NCBI GenBank assembly: GCA_023150775.1
Contig: JAKLKE010000014.1
Span: forward strand, 1 to 44,850
DNA length: 44,850 nucleotides
Reading direction: 5' to 3'
DNA from: Myxococcota bacterium
GTDB taxonomy: Bacteria > Myxococcota_A > UBA796 > CAJQPC01
A program made the translations under genes and the position numbers. Shown piece by piece: positions 24,061 to 32,748 of this stretch. Each line of letters begins with the position of its first letter. The stretch's first letter is position 1. The notes beneath the pieces were generated by a model, which did no database searches, was not told the DNA's origin, and worked only from the letters and a program-made list of their open reading frames with translations.

Positions 24061-25119
24061 CTACTTCACGACCCAAGACTGGCTGCCGTGGATGAGCTTC
24101 TTGAGGTCGCCGGGGCCCTGCTTCTCGACGGCGTCGGTGACCTGCTGGTTGAAGCCCTCCTCGTAGCAGGGGCGCTGGGTCTCGTAGAGCACGCCCATGG
24201 GCACGGGGAAGTGGGGCGGCTGCATCCGGGCGAGCATCCCCGCGAGGAGCGGGTTGTACTTGTCGTGGACGATGCAGTCGGCCTCAGTGAACTCACCCCC
24301 GGCGAGGTCGATCACCTCAAGCTGGAGGTTGTGCAGGCGGATGCCCTTGGGCGCGTCTTTCACGCCGAAGGTCATCAGTTTGCCGTGCTCCAAGAAGATG
24401 AGCCGGTCGTCGCGCACCTTGCGGGCGACGAGGTCCTCGAAGGCGAGATCGTTGAAGATGTTGCAGTTCTGGTAGATCTCGACGAAGGACGAGCCCTTGT
24501 GGTGGTAGGCCGCCTTGAGCACGTCGCGCAGCTCTTTCACCAGCACGTCCGCCGAGCGGGCGATGAAGGTGGCCCCGGCGCCGAGCGCGAGCTGCACCGG
24601 GTCGAAGGGGTGGTCCACCGAGCCCATCGGCGTAGACTTCGTCTTCTTGCCGACCTCAGACGTGGGGCTGTACTGGCCCTTGGTGAGGCCGTAGATCCGG
24701 TTGTTGAACAGGAGGATCTGCAGATCGACGTTGCGGCGCAGCAGGTGGATGAAGTGGTTGCCGCCGATGGAGAGCGCGTCGCCGTCGCCGGTGATCATCC
24801 ACACCGAGAGGTCGGGGTTCACACACTTGAGGCCCGTGGCCACCGCTGGGGCGCGGCCGTGGATCGTGTGAAAGCCGTAGGTGTTCATGTAGTAGGGGAA
24901 GCGGCTGGAGCAGCCGATGCCGCTGACGATGGCCACCTGCTCCCGGGGCAGGCCGAGCTCCGCGAGCACGGTCTGGGTCTGGGAGAGGATCGAGTAGTCG
25001 CCGCAGCCAGGACACCAGCGGATCGTCTGATCCGACATGAAGTCTTTTTTGGTGAGCTGCGGGGGATCTTCGGTGACGGGGGCCTCAAGGCCGATGGGGG
25101 ACTCGGTGGGGTGGCTCAT
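24061..25119 (-). CDS. korB: 2-oxoacid:ferredoxin oxidoreductase, beta subunit
   Basis: A 352-residue subunit from ATG 25119 with GGAGGG just upstream; the longer extension is not needed. It carries the beta-subunit cysteines in RWCPGCGDYS (C36, C39), the thiamine diphosphate motif GDGDALSIGGNHFIH, and NNRIYGLTKGQYSPTS. With the alpha subunit it forms a two-subunit KorAB-type enzyme that converts 2-oxoglutarate (or another 2-oxoacid) plus CoA to acyl-CoA and CO2, reducing ferredoxin. No ferredoxin or gamma/delta genes are nearby. It starts 1 base after the korA stop. Confidence 0.93.
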   Translation of the reverse strand: MSHPTESPIGLEAPVTEDPPQLTKKDFMSDQTIRWCPGCGDYSILSQTQTVLAELGLPREQVAIVSGIGCSSRFPYYMNTYGFHTIHGRAPAVATGLKCVNPDLSVWMITGDGDALSIGGNHFIHLLRRNVDLQILLFNNRIYGLTKGQYSPTSEVGKKTKSTPMGSVDHPFDPVQLALGAGATFIARSADVLVKELRDVLKAAYHHKGSSFVEIYQNCNIFNDLAFEDLVARKVRDDRLIFLEHGKLMTFGVKDAPKGIRLHNLQLEVIDLAGGEFTEADCIVHDKYNPLLAGMLARMQPPHFPVPMGVLYETQRPCYEEGFNQQVTDAVEKQGPGDLKKLIHGSQSWVVK

Positions 25120-25120
25120 C

Positions 25121-26983
25121 TCAGCCCTCCTTGGCGACGACGTCGTCGATGGCGGCACGAATCTCGCTGATCTTAAACGGCTGGCCCTGCACCTTGGTGA
25201 GCGGCTGGGCGTTCACCAAGAAGTCGGCGCGCAGCATCCGGCTGAGCTGGCCGAGGTTCATCTCGGGCACGATCACGCGGTCGTAGCGGCGCAGCACCTC
25301 GCCCAGGTTCTTGGGGAAGGGGTTGAGGTGCCGCAGGTGCAGGTGCGCCACGGCCTTGCCGTCGTGACGCGCGGAGATCACCGCCTGGCGGATCGAGCCG
25401 AAGGTGGAGCCCCAGCCGACGACGAGCACGCCGTGATCGTCGCCGAAGGCCTCAGCGAGGGGGATCACCTCGGCGAGGGCGTCGACCTTCTGCTGGCGCA
25501 GGTGGATCATGCGCTCGTGGTTCACCGGGTCGTAAGAGACGCTGCCGGTGTTCTCGGCTTTCTCTAGCCCGCCGATGCGGTGCTCCAGGCCGGGGGTGCC
25601 GGGCACGATCCAGGGCCGCGCGAGGCTCTCGGCGTCACGTTTGTAGGGCAGGAGCTGCCCGCCGGGGTTGTTGTGCTCGGCGGTGCGGCGGGTGGGGATG
25701 CTGGGGATGCTGTCGACGTCGGGCAGAAGCCAAGGCTCGGAGCCGTTCGCGAGGTAACCATCGGTGAGCACCATCACCGGGCCCATGAACCGCAGCGCCA
25801 GGCGCACGGCCTCAAAGGCGATGTCGAAGCAGTCCGAGGGCGTAGACGCCGCGATCACGGGCATCGGGCACTCGCCGTTGCGCCCGAAGACCGCGATGTT
25901 GAGGTCGGCCTGCTCGGTCTTGGTGGGCAGGCCCGTAGACGGCCCGCCGCGCTGCACGTCGATGACGACCAGGGGCAGCTCGGTCATCACCGCGAGGCCC
26001 AGCGCCTCTCCTTTGAGGGCCAAGCCCGGGCCCGAGGTGGCGGTGATGCCCAAGGCCCCGCCGTAGGAGGCGCCGATGGCGGAGCAGGCGGCGGCGATCT
26101 CGTCTTCAGCCTGGAAGGTCGTGACGTTGTAGTTTTTGTACCGCGCCAAGGAGTGCAGGATGTCCGAGGCCGGGGTGATGGGGTAGCTGCCGAAGAACAG
26201 CCGCACGCCCGCCTTCTGGGTGCCGGTGACGAGCCCGATGGCCAGGGCCTCGTTGCCGGTGATGTTGCGGTAGGTGCCCGGGGTGAGCTTGGCCGGGGCC
26301 ACGGCGAAGCTGCGCTGGAGGAGCTCCATCGTCAGCGCGTAGTTCCAGCCGGCCTGCATCGCCGCGAGGTTGGCGCTGATGTAGGGCTCCTTAAACTTCG
26401 CCCGGATGTAGTTGCGGGTGTACTCGAAGTCGCGGTTGTAGAGCCAATACGCGATGCCCAAGGCGAAGAAGTTCTTGCAGCGGTCGCTCTCTTTGGCGCC
26501 CAGACCAAAGGGCGCGACGGCGTCTTTGGTGAGCGTGGAGAGCTTCACCGGGATGACGAGGTAGCCCTCGACGGTGCCGTCATCCAAGGGGTTCGACTTG
26601 AGGTCGGCCTTGTCGAGATCGGCCTGGGTGAACTTGTCGATGTTCACGATGACCGTGCCCGCCGGGCGCAGGCGGCCGAGGTTCGTGACCAGGGCCGCGG
26701 GGTTCATCGCGATCAGCACCTCCGGCGCGTCGCCGGGGGTGAAGATGTCTTCAGAGGAGATCTGGATCTGGAAGCCCGAGACGCCCGCCCGGGTGCCCGC
26801 TGGGGCGCGGATCTCGGCGGGGAAGTCGGGCAGGGTGGCGAGGTCGTTGCCCGCCAGCGCTGAGGTGCTGGTGAACTGGGAGCCGGTGACCTGCATACCG
26901 TCGCCAGAGTCTCCAGCGAAGCAGATGGTGACGCTGGTACGCTGCTCGACGGGCTTCTGGGAGACGCCTTCCATGCTTCTCAT
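25121..26983 (-). CDS. korA: 2-oxoacid:ferredoxin oxidoreductase, fused gamma-alpha subunit
   Basis: About 620 residues from ATG 26983; ATG 26974 is an equally possible start three codons in. The N-terminal ~200 residues are the gamma-type domain (FAGDSGDGMQVTGSQF, VLIAMNPAALV). The rest is the alpha part, with GNEALAIGLVTGTQKAG, FGSYPITPASDILH, ATSGPGLALKGEALG and QRGGPSTGLPTKTEQADLN. This fusion defines the two-subunit form found in Mycobacterium and many aerobes. Used in place of the 2-oxoglutarate dehydrogenase complex, it works in the TCA cycle with ferredoxin. Divergent from the methyltransferase gene. An inverted repeat GGGCAG-GGGG-CTGCCC (27056-27071) lies in the shared upstream region. 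Confidence 0.93.
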   Translation of the reverse strand: MRSMEGVSQKPVEQRTSVTICFAGDSGDGMQVTGSQFTSTSALAGNDLATLPDFPAEIRAPAGTRAGVSGFQIQISSEDIFTPGDAPEVLIAMNPAALVTNLGRLRPAGTVIVNIDKFTQADLDKADLKSNPLDDGTVEGYLVIPVKLSTLTKDAVAPFGLGAKESDRCKNFFALGIAYWLYNRDFEYTRNYIRAKFKEPYISANLAAMQAGWNYALTMELLQRSFAVAPAKLTPGTYRNITGNEALAIGLVTGTQKAGVRLFFGSYPITPASDILHSLARYKNYNVTTFQAEDEIAAACSAIGASYGGALGITATSGPGLALKGEALGLAVMTELPLVVIDVQRGGPSTGLPTKTEQADLNIAVFGRNGECPMPVIAASTPSDCFDIAFEAVRLALRFMGPVMVLTDGYLANGSEPWLLPDVDSIPSIPTRRTAEHNNPGGQLLPYKRDAESLARPWIVPGTPGLEHRIGGLEKAENTGSVSYDPVNHERMIHLRQQKVDALAEVIPLAEAFGDDHGVLVVGWGSTFGSIRQAVISARHDGKAVAHLHLRHLNPFPKNLGEVLRRYDRVIVPEMNLGQLSRMLRADFLVNAQPLTKVQGQPFKISEIRAAIDDVVAKEG

Positions 26984-27160
26984 CCGGGCTTTGCCATGAG
27001 CGCGCCGGGGCGAGATGCGCCGCGCGCCGGGCCTGTAGGGGGTCTCGGATAACACGGGCAGGGGGCTGCCCACATCTCCGAGCGCGTGATTTTCCCCACC
27101 GATGTCCGACCTGAGGTAGAAGGGTGGGTGAGGATCATGACGATCGCTGAGGAGTAGGAC

Positions 27161-28210
27161 GTGAGGTACCGACTGCTGCGCTGGCTCTCCTGCCCCCACT
27201 GCCCGGACGAGGACCTGGTGCTGGAGACAACCAAGACCCGCACCACGGCGACTTACACCGGCGCCTGGCGGCCGGAAGACGTCGGCGAGAAGGGCGTAGA
27301 CCTCGATCGCCAGCTCCACACCGACATCTTAGAGGGCACACTTCATTGCCCGAGCTGCGCCCGCAGCTACCCCATCGTGGACGGCATCCCCCGGCTGCTG
27401 CCCGACGCCACGGCGCAGAGCCCCAGCTCCGGCCACCGCTGGACGACCTTCGACGGCACCGAGCCCGAGTACGAAGAGAACTTCCGCGACATGGCCGACC
27501 CCCTCAAGCCCCCGGACTACGTCGGCCAGCTCGTGCTCGACGCCGGCTGCGGCTTCGGGCGCCACGCCTTCTACGCCGCGCGGTATGGCGCCGAGGTCGT
27601 GGCGATGGACATCTCCGCCGACGCCGTCGCCTCGGCCCAGTCCAACTGTGATCGGCTCCAGCACGTTCACATCGTGCAAGGGGACCTGCGTAAGCCGCCG
27701 CTGAAGGCCCGCAGCTTCGATCTGGTGTACTGCTTCGGCGTGCTCCACCACATCCAGGCGCCCCAGGCGGCGTTCCGGGTGCTCGGAGAGCTGGTGAAGC
27801 CCAACGGGCGGGCGCAGATCTGGGCCTATGGGCCTCGGGCGGGCTCGGCGGCGATGATCTCCGGGGCGCTGCGCGGCGCGGCGGCGAGCATGGATGACGA
27901 GCGCCTCTACGGCCTCTGCCGGGCCATCGCCTCTAGCCTGCGCCTGTTCTCCCACACGCCCTACCGCCTCACCCGCAAGCTGCCGGTGCTGGGCGCCATC
28001 GCCTCGCACCTCCCGGCGCACGACCACCACAAGTGGCCCTTCGACGTCGTGGTGGCCGACATCTACGACCGTCTGCGGGTGCCGGTGACGGCGACCTTCA
28101 CCGGCGAAGAGCTGGAGCGCTGGTTTGTGGACGAGGGCTACGCCGACATCCGCGTGACCCGCCGCGTGCGCAACAACGAGAGCTTCCGCGCGACGGGTGT
28201 GCGGCGTTAG
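27161..28210 (+). CDS. SAM-dependent methyltransferase with N-terminal Trm112-like zinc ribbon
   Basis: A 349-residue protein from GTG 27161, with GAGGAG a suitable distance upstream. Residues about 8-80 form a Trm112-like zinc ribbon: SCPHC first, then LHCPSCARSYPIVDGIPRLLP. A class I methyltransferase follows, with LVLDAGCGFGRHAFYAARYG (motif I), VVAMDIS (acidic end of strand 2), and FDLVYCFGVLHHI (motif IV). A C-terminal helical part (about 220-310) replaces a simple Rossmann end. Such fusions methylate small molecules, lipids or polyketide-like products; the substrate cannot be deduced. No operon partners on this strand. Confidence 0.85.
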   Translation: MRYRLLRWLSCPHCPDEDLVLETTKTRTTATYTGAWRPEDVGEKGVDLDRQLHTDILEGTLHCPSCARSYPIVDGIPRLLPDATAQSPSSGHRWTTFDGTEPEYEENFRDMADPLKPPDYVGQLVLDAGCGFGRHAFYAARYGAEVVAMDISADAVASAQSNCDRLQHVHIVQGDLRKPPLKARSFDLVYCFGVLHHIQAPQAAFRVLGELVKPNGRAQIWAYGPRAGSAAMISGALRGAAASMDDERLYGLCRAIASSLRLFSHTPYRLTRKLPVLGAIASHLPAHDHHKWPFDVVVADIYDRLRVPVTATFTGEELERWFVDEGYADIRVTRRVRNNESFRATGVRR

Positions 28211-28216
28211 CCGACG

Positions 28217-29041
28217 CTACTTGTTCGTCGGCAGGGCCCAGCGCACGACGTAGCCCACAAAGGGCGGGCCCTCGTTGTAGCCCTCCGACCGCAGGTAGGG
28301 CATCACGAGGCCGGTGTGGGTCCATTTGCCCTCGTGGCTGATCCAGGTCAACATCAGCCCCGTGCGCAGCACCTCGTCCTCGGTGTCGCCGAGCGCCATT
28401 CGCCAGTTGGTGAGTGAGCCGACGCGCAGCTTCCAGCCGTCGTCTTGGCTCGGGTCCCACTCGTAGAGCAAGGCGCCGTTGTTGTTCAGGGTGTAGTCGT
28501 TTCGGCCCACGAGCAGCTCGTACTCACGCTCGTACCAGTAGTCGCCGGGCACCTCAGAGCGCGCGCCCCAGTGGCTGAGCTCGCTGCTCAACAGCACCAA
28601 GACCGGCCCGACCTTGGCCTTGAGCGTGGGCTGAAGGCCCCAGCTCAGCGCGCTCCCTTTGCCTTGGCGGCTGGGATCATCGAGGACGTACTGCTCGATG
28701 TCGCCGTTGGTGCCGTAGCTCGCCAGCGGGTCGTCAAACCCGATGAAGGTCTGGAAGTTGCCGAAATAGCTCGTGTGGAAGGCGTAGGCCTGGAGCTGAA
28801 AGATGGCGATGGGCTCAAAGGTGACGCGGCCCCCCAAACGTACATAGGCCGGGGAGGTGAAGGCCTCGGCCTGGGCGATGAGGTAGGGGTCGGCGAAGAG
28901 CGTGCTCTCGGGGTTCACCCACAACGGCACCTTCACGCCCGCGCGCACGTTGCCCAGGAGGCCCAGACGCGCCCCCGTGATGTTGCCGCGCACCTCAACG
29001 GCGGGGGTCAGCTCCCCGGCGAGGGCCACACCGAGAGACAT
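28217..29041 (-). CDS. Exported beta-rich outer-membrane-like protein, possible 5' frameshift
   Basis: About 275 residues read from ATG 29041 (MSLGVALAGELTPAV). The body is alternating strands with many aromatic residues (RLGGRVTFEPIAIFQLQAYAFHTSYFGNF in part, WKLRVGSLTNWRMAL), as in small outer-membrane barrels. The only good ribosome site, GGAGGTG, precedes ATG 29060, which is in another frame. Deleting one T from the TTTT run between them would join the frames and give MSLICLMSLGVALAGE, a complete signal peptide. The gene therefore either carries a real frameshift, has a sequencing error, or starts weakly at 29041. It ends 6 bases from the methyltransferase stop. Confidence 0.6.
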   Translation of the reverse strand: MSLGVALAGELTPAVEVRGNITGARLGLLGNVRAGVKVPLWVNPESTLFADPYLIAQAEAFTSPAYVRLGGRVTFEPIAIFQLQAYAFHTSYFGNFQTFIGFDDPLASYGTNGDIEQYVLDDPSRQGKGSALSWGLQPTLKAKVGPVLVLLSSELSHWGARSEVPGDYWYEREYELLVGRNDYTLNNNGALLYEWDPSQDDGWKLRVGSLTNWRMALGDTEDEVLRTGLMLTWISHEGKWTHTGLVMPYLRSEGYNEGPPFVGYVVRWALPTNK

Positions 29042-29117
29042 CAAAACAGATCAGGCTCATCACACCTCCGAAGCCCGGGATTGTACCAGGGTTCACGGCG
29101 AGGGTGACAAGTCGGTG

Positions 29118-29663
29118 TCAGCGCATCCAGTGCGGCTTGGGGCGCTTCCAGGCGTTGCCGTCTTCGGCCTTCTTGATCCCGTAACGCATGACCTGCAGCG
29201 AGAAGATGAGCTCAACCTTGGGGTCTTCGCGGGCCCAGATGGGGTAGGGCTTCGTCTCTAGCGTGCGTGTGCGCTGGCCCACGACCTGCTTGTGGCCACA
29301 GTTCCAGTAGATCTGGGGCAAGGCGGCGTCGGGCACCTCGTGGCGTTCTTCGTCGACGACCAAGGTGGGCAAGATGCCTCGGGGCGAGACCGCCATCTCG
29401 ACGTGAGAGCGCTCGTTGGCGCGGTAGATGAAGATCGGCCCGTCCTTCCCCGGGATGGGGCTGTCGAGATCACGGACGAGGGGCCCATGCTTCGTGACCA
29501 CCGCCGTGACGCCGTCAAACAGCGCCGCCAAGGCGGCCACCCGCAGGGGATCTTCGTCCTCGGAGTTGCGGGTGTGGAGGAAGCCGAGCGGGAACTTCAT
29601 CGTCCGCTCGGTGAACTCGTCGAGGGAGAACATCAAGAAGAGCTGCATTTGCTCTTCGTCCAC
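29118..29663 (-). CDS. Hypothetical protein, faint nucleotidyltransferase-like C-terminus
   Basis: About 181 residues from GTG 29663, chosen for the GGAGG six bases upstream. No signal peptide. The C-terminal part, ALPQIYWNCGHKQVVGQRT and PYPIWAREDPKVELIF, faintly recalls the LPxxYWxNG...vDID ending of acylneuraminate cytidylyltransferases. The N-terminal nucleotide-binding loop of that family is absent, so this is a weak lead or a truncated relative. VAALAALFDGVTAVVTKHGP is a helix-strand segment. It follows the DUF6932 pair by 115 bases on the same strand. Otherwise unrecognised. Confidence 0.55.
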   Translation of the reverse strand: MDEEQMQLFLMFSLDEFTERTMKFPLGFLHTRNSEDEDPLRVAALAALFDGVTAVVTKHGPLVRDLDSPIPGKDGPIFIYRANERSHVEMAVSPRGILPTLVVDEERHEVPDAALPQIYWNCGHKQVVGQRTRTLETKPYPIWAREDPKVELIFSLQVMRYGIKKAEDGNAWKRPKPHWMR

Positions 29664-29778
29664 AGCGCACCTCCTCGGCGAGCCCAGGCCAGCCCGTTGA
29701 CGGAACAGCCAACAGGGGATCCCCAAGCCTACCACAAGGCGCAGCGAATGTCAGCGACTCACCAGTCGGAGCGATGGC

Positions 29779-30681
29779 TTAGCTGGGCTCCGCCTCGGCG
29801 GGCTGAACGTCGCGCAGCACCCAGGTCACTCGGCTGCGGGTGTTGTTCGCCGTCGTCACTCGACCGAGGGTCGTGACGACGCGCTGGTTGTAGAGCGCGG
29901 TGAGCAGCTCAAGGGACAGCTCAGAGGCGACCCGGCCGCTGAGCACGACGCCCTCCGGCTCCTCCCGCAGCTCAAACTGCGAGCGCTGCTGCATGAGGCC
30001 GATGAGCCGCCCGACTCGCCGCTCCTGGGTCTCTTGAATCGTCGTCGCCTCTGCCCGATCTCGCGCCGCCTTGATCCGATCGACGTCGTCTAACCGAAGG
30101 CTCACCTGGCCCGTCTCTACCTTGAGCGTGGCTTGGGCCTCGGTGAGCACACGAAAGAAGGCCTTGAGCTGGGTCAACACCCGCCCGGAGCGACCGGTGA
30201 GGCGCTCGGTGAAGGTCTCATCGGAGTCCGCGGCGGCGTGCAGGAGACGAGTCGTCTCGTCGAGGGCGAGCTTGAGCGGGGAGGGGCCAGTCCCCACGAG
30301 CTGGTCGGGAACCTCGCTGAGCTGAAAGCCGAAGGATCCGGTCTCAACCCCGGTGATGAGCAGGCGCGGCGCCTGGGCCAGCGCGCCCCGTGGCCCGAGG
30401 TCGCTGGTCATCGCCGCCACGAGCTCCTGAAAGACCTGAACGCTCTGGCCGCCGAAGCGGGCCTCGATCCCGAGCTGGGCACGAACCGGCGCGCCGTCGA
30501 ACAGCAGCTCGGCCTCGGCGAGCGTCGCGGCCTGTTGTTCGGCGAGGCGAACCTCCGCCTCGGCCTCCTCAAGACGGCTCTCTAAGTTCCGGCGCGTGAT
30601 GGGGGAGCGGGTGCCCTCAATCATGGCGCGGAGCGTGTCGAGGTGCGACTGGGAGCGATCGACGGCGCGGGCGTAGATCAT
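29779..30681 (-). CDS. Partner protein of the DUF6932 nucleotidyltransferase, unknown function
   Basis: A 300-residue soluble protein whose ATG overlaps the stop of the nucleotidyltransferase gene (ATGA). Residues 1-55 form a charged helical segment, probably coiled coil (NLESRLEEAEAEVRLAEQQAA). Around 110-125 is LLITGVETGSFGFQLSE, a compact ITG..GSFGF motif that I regard as the family hallmark. The middle is helical, the C-terminus beta (VVLSGRVASELSLELLTAL, SRVTWVLRDVQ). No enzyme motif is seen. Strict coupling to a minimal nucleotidyltransferase suggests it is the target, antidote or sensor of that protein. This is inference from gene order. Confidence 0.6.
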   Translation of the reverse strand: MIYARAVDRSQSHLDTLRAMIEGTRSPITRRNLESRLEEAEAEVRLAEQQAATLAEAELLFDGAPVRAQLGIEARFGGQSVQVFQELVAAMTSDLGPRGALAQAPRLLITGVETGSFGFQLSEVPDQLVGTGPSPLKLALDETTRLLHAAADSDETFTERLTGRSGRVLTQLKAFFRVLTEAQATLKVETGQVSLRLDDVDRIKAARDRAEATTIQETQERRVGRLIGLMQQRSQFELREEPEGVVLSGRVASELSLELLTALYNQRVVTTLGRVTTANNTRSRVTWVLRDVQPAEAEPS

Positions 30682-31226
30682 CGACGAGGCTCCTTTAGCT
30701 GCGCGAGGGCCTGCACATCCTCCGTGGCCTCAGCCGACAAAGTCACCTGGAGGACTCCTTTCCATCGGAGCGTGTTGCGTTGATGCCCGAACATCCCTGA
30801 CCAGTATACCGCTTGCTCCACCACCTCTTCAGGGCTCGCCGTGGTGAGGTTCACATAGTAGCCGTCTACCAGGAGCCGCCGCTTCGTCTCTTGGTGACGC
30901 CAAAGCTCGGGCTGGGCGGCGTCGATCCGCTCCTCGTCCTCGGCGGAGAGCGCGTGGAACGTGACGACGTCCACGTCGTTGGGCTCCGCCTCGCGCCGCT
31001 CGACGAAGCTCCCGCAGATCCACTGGCGTCCGGTCATCCCGACCGCGCGCAGCTCCGCCCGGTATTGAATCAAGCCCTCGGCGATCTCGCGGCGCCTCGG
31101 CGTGAAACAAAGGCGCTCGACGAGCTCCTCCATCGTGCAGGCGTAGGGGGAGCAGCGCGGCCCCAACATCGGGGAGCTCCCGACGAAGGGCGGGAGCAGC
31201 CGGTGCTGATCAAACGTGGGGATCAT
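30678..31226 (-). CDS. DUF6932-family minimal nucleotidyltransferase
   Basis: A 182-residue protein. The opening IPTFDQHRLLPPFVG and then EELVERL...RRREIAEGL match the layout I know from DUF6932 proteins. Residues 72-86 give the polymerase-beta-like nucleotidyltransferase motif: GS (72-73), ten residues, then DVD (D84, D86) in EPNDVDVV. A third acid may be in LLVDGYYVNL. Comparable minimal nucleotidyltransferases act as toxins or antitoxins that modify tRNA or protein (MNT, AbiEii groups). Starts at ATG 31226, 22 bases after the outer-membrane gene stop, without a clear ribosome site. Coupled to the downstream 300-residue gene. Confidence 0.7.
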   Translation of the reverse strand: MIPTFDQHRLLPPFVGSSPMLGPRCSPYACTMEELVERLCFTPRRREIAEGLIQYRAELRAVGMTGRQWICGSFVERREAEPNDVDVVTFHALSAEDEERIDAAQPELWRHQETKRRLLVDGYYVNLTTASPEEVVEQAVYWSGMFGHQRNTLRWKGVLQVTLSAEATEDVQALAQLKEPRR

Positions 31227-31248
31227 CGGATCACCGACGCCGTCTCGC

Positions 31249-32733
31249 CTAGAAGTGCGACCGCAGCATCAGGTTGAAGCCCACGGCGTTCGTGACCCGG
31301 GGGTCTTCGCGCTCGCGGATACGCACGCCGTCGTCGGAGTCGACCACCCGCGACTGGTTGTTGTCGAGGTTGATGAGCAGCTCACCGAGCACGACGGTGG
31401 ACTTCGAGAGCTCGTACTGGGCGCCGATCACCGAGCCGAGCACGGCGTAGGCGGGCTCTCCCGTCGGCACGCCCTCTTTGTTGCGGGCGTCGTACTGCAC
31501 ATAGGTGCTGCCGTCGGTGGTGGTGTAGGTCGCGGGCTGCATGAGGCCCACGCCGACGCTGGGCGTGAAGTGCGCCGCGGGGAAGTTGTGGGCCACACGC
31601 ACGCGGCCGTAGATCTGCGGGGTGTGGCTGACCTTCTCGGAGATCGCCGCGCCGGAGGTGAGCCCGGGGATGTTGAACACGATGTAGGGCAGGTCTTTGT
31701 AGACCAGGTCGGCGAAGAGCTCGGTGGAGCCGAAGATCACCGCGGTCTGGATGTCACCGGCGAAGCCGCGCTCCAGGATCGTCGCCGAGGTGTCGTCGGG
31801 GTCGAGGAGGTTGTGCACCAAGGAGTTGATCTCGGCCTGGACCAAGAACCCGAAGCCCTCCAAGAAGCGGTTCGTGATGTAGGTGTCGCGCATGTACTCC
31901 GGGCTGTTGCGGTACAGCCGGAGCTCTGACGACTGGATGAAGGGGATGTCCGTCGTCGAGCGGTAGCTCACCTGGCCGCTCGTGCCCCAGGCCACGATCA
32001 TCTCGCCGAAGAGCGGCGAGGACGTGTCTTGCACGTTGATGATCTGGCCTTGCTGGAAGAGGCCCGTGCCGGCCTCGATCCGCAGCTTGCCCTGGAAGTC
32101 GAGGCCCGCCCCGGCGAGCACGCTGTAGTAGGCGGCGTTGCGCGTGCCCTCCCACTCGGCGTTATTGGCCTGGTTCACGGCGGTCTTCGCGCCGAGGAAG
32201 GCGTAGGATCCGTTGTTCTGGTACTGCAGGCGCACGCCGGGCATCGCGCCGGGCTGGGGCGAGATGATCTCGCGGCCGCCGTAGCTCAGGTCGAAGGAGT
32301 AGCCGAGGCGGAAGCGGCTCGCGTCTACGGCGTAGCCGGTGAGCGAGAGGTTGTGCTTCTTGTCGCCGTTAAACGACCGGATGATGCGCACATAGCTGCC
32401 GTCATCACGGACGCTGACGCCAGGGCGGGTGACGTCGGGGTTGAGGAAGGGCGTGTACTCCAGCACAAACGCCGCCTCCGTCGTCCAGTTCGGGCGGAAG
32501 CCCTCGTCCTCGCGGTAGAGCACGAGGTGGCCCTGGCTGATGTCGTCGGTCCAGAACGCCTCGTAGTTCTCGAAGAAGATCTGGTTGCCGCGCTGCACAA
32601 AGTTCGGCGAGGGGGAGAAGTCACCTGGGCCCGCCCGGAGGTTCGTGTCCTCGATGGCGGTGGTCACCCAGATGTCCATAAAGTCGCCAGCGAGCGCCCC
32701 GTTGGAGGCCAGCGCGAGGGCAGTGAGAAACAT
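31249..32733 (-). CDS. Outer-membrane beta-barrel protein
   Basis: A 494-residue protein with a short uncharged signal peptide MFLTALALASNGALAGD and a C-terminal phenylalanine (LMLRSHF), the usual end of a barrel recognised by the BAM machine. The sequence is alternating amphipathic strands rich in Tyr, Phe and Asn (RFRLGYSFDLSYGG, VRLQYQNNGSYAFLGA), with conserved acidic loops. GGAG precedes ATG 32733 at eight bases. It is the last gene of a probable operon with the 5'-nucleotidase lipoprotein and the 390-residue lipoprotein. Family not recognised; porin, channel or structural role are all possible. Confidence 0.72.
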   Translation of the reverse strand: MFLTALALASNGALAGDFMDIWVTTAIEDTNLRAGPGDFSPSPNFVQRGNQIFFENYEAFWTDDISQGHLVLYREDEGFRPNWTTEAAFVLEYTPFLNPDVTRPGVSVRDDGSYVRIIRSFNGDKKHNLSLTGYAVDASRFRLGYSFDLSYGGREIISPQPGAMPGVRLQYQNNGSYAFLGAKTAVNQANNAEWEGTRNAAYYSVLAGAGLDFQGKLRIEAGTGLFQQGQIINVQDTSSPLFGEMIVAWGTSGQVSYRSTTDIPFIQSSELRLYRNSPEYMRDTYITNRFLEGFGFLVQAEINSLVHNLLDPDDTSATILERGFAGDIQTAVIFGSTELFADLVYKDLPYIVFNIPGLTSGAAISEKVSHTPQIYGRVRVAHNFPAAHFTPSVGVGLMQPATYTTTDGSTYVQYDARNKEGVPTGEPAYAVLGSVIGAQYELSKSTVVLGELLINLDNNQSRVVDSDDGVRIREREDPRVTNAVGFNLMLRSHF

Positions 32734-32748
32734 CAGCGTCGCTCCAGA

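Noticed and set aside
23686-26863. Long plus-strand open frames across korAB
   Set aside because: Antisense to korA, korB and the HAD gene, all of which have strong family motifs. Their translations are low-complexity.
27056-27071. GGGCAG-GGGG-CTGCCC as a named operator
   Set aside because: The inverted repeat is real and lies between divergent genes, but it is short, GC-only and matches no binding site I know, so it is only mentioned under korA.
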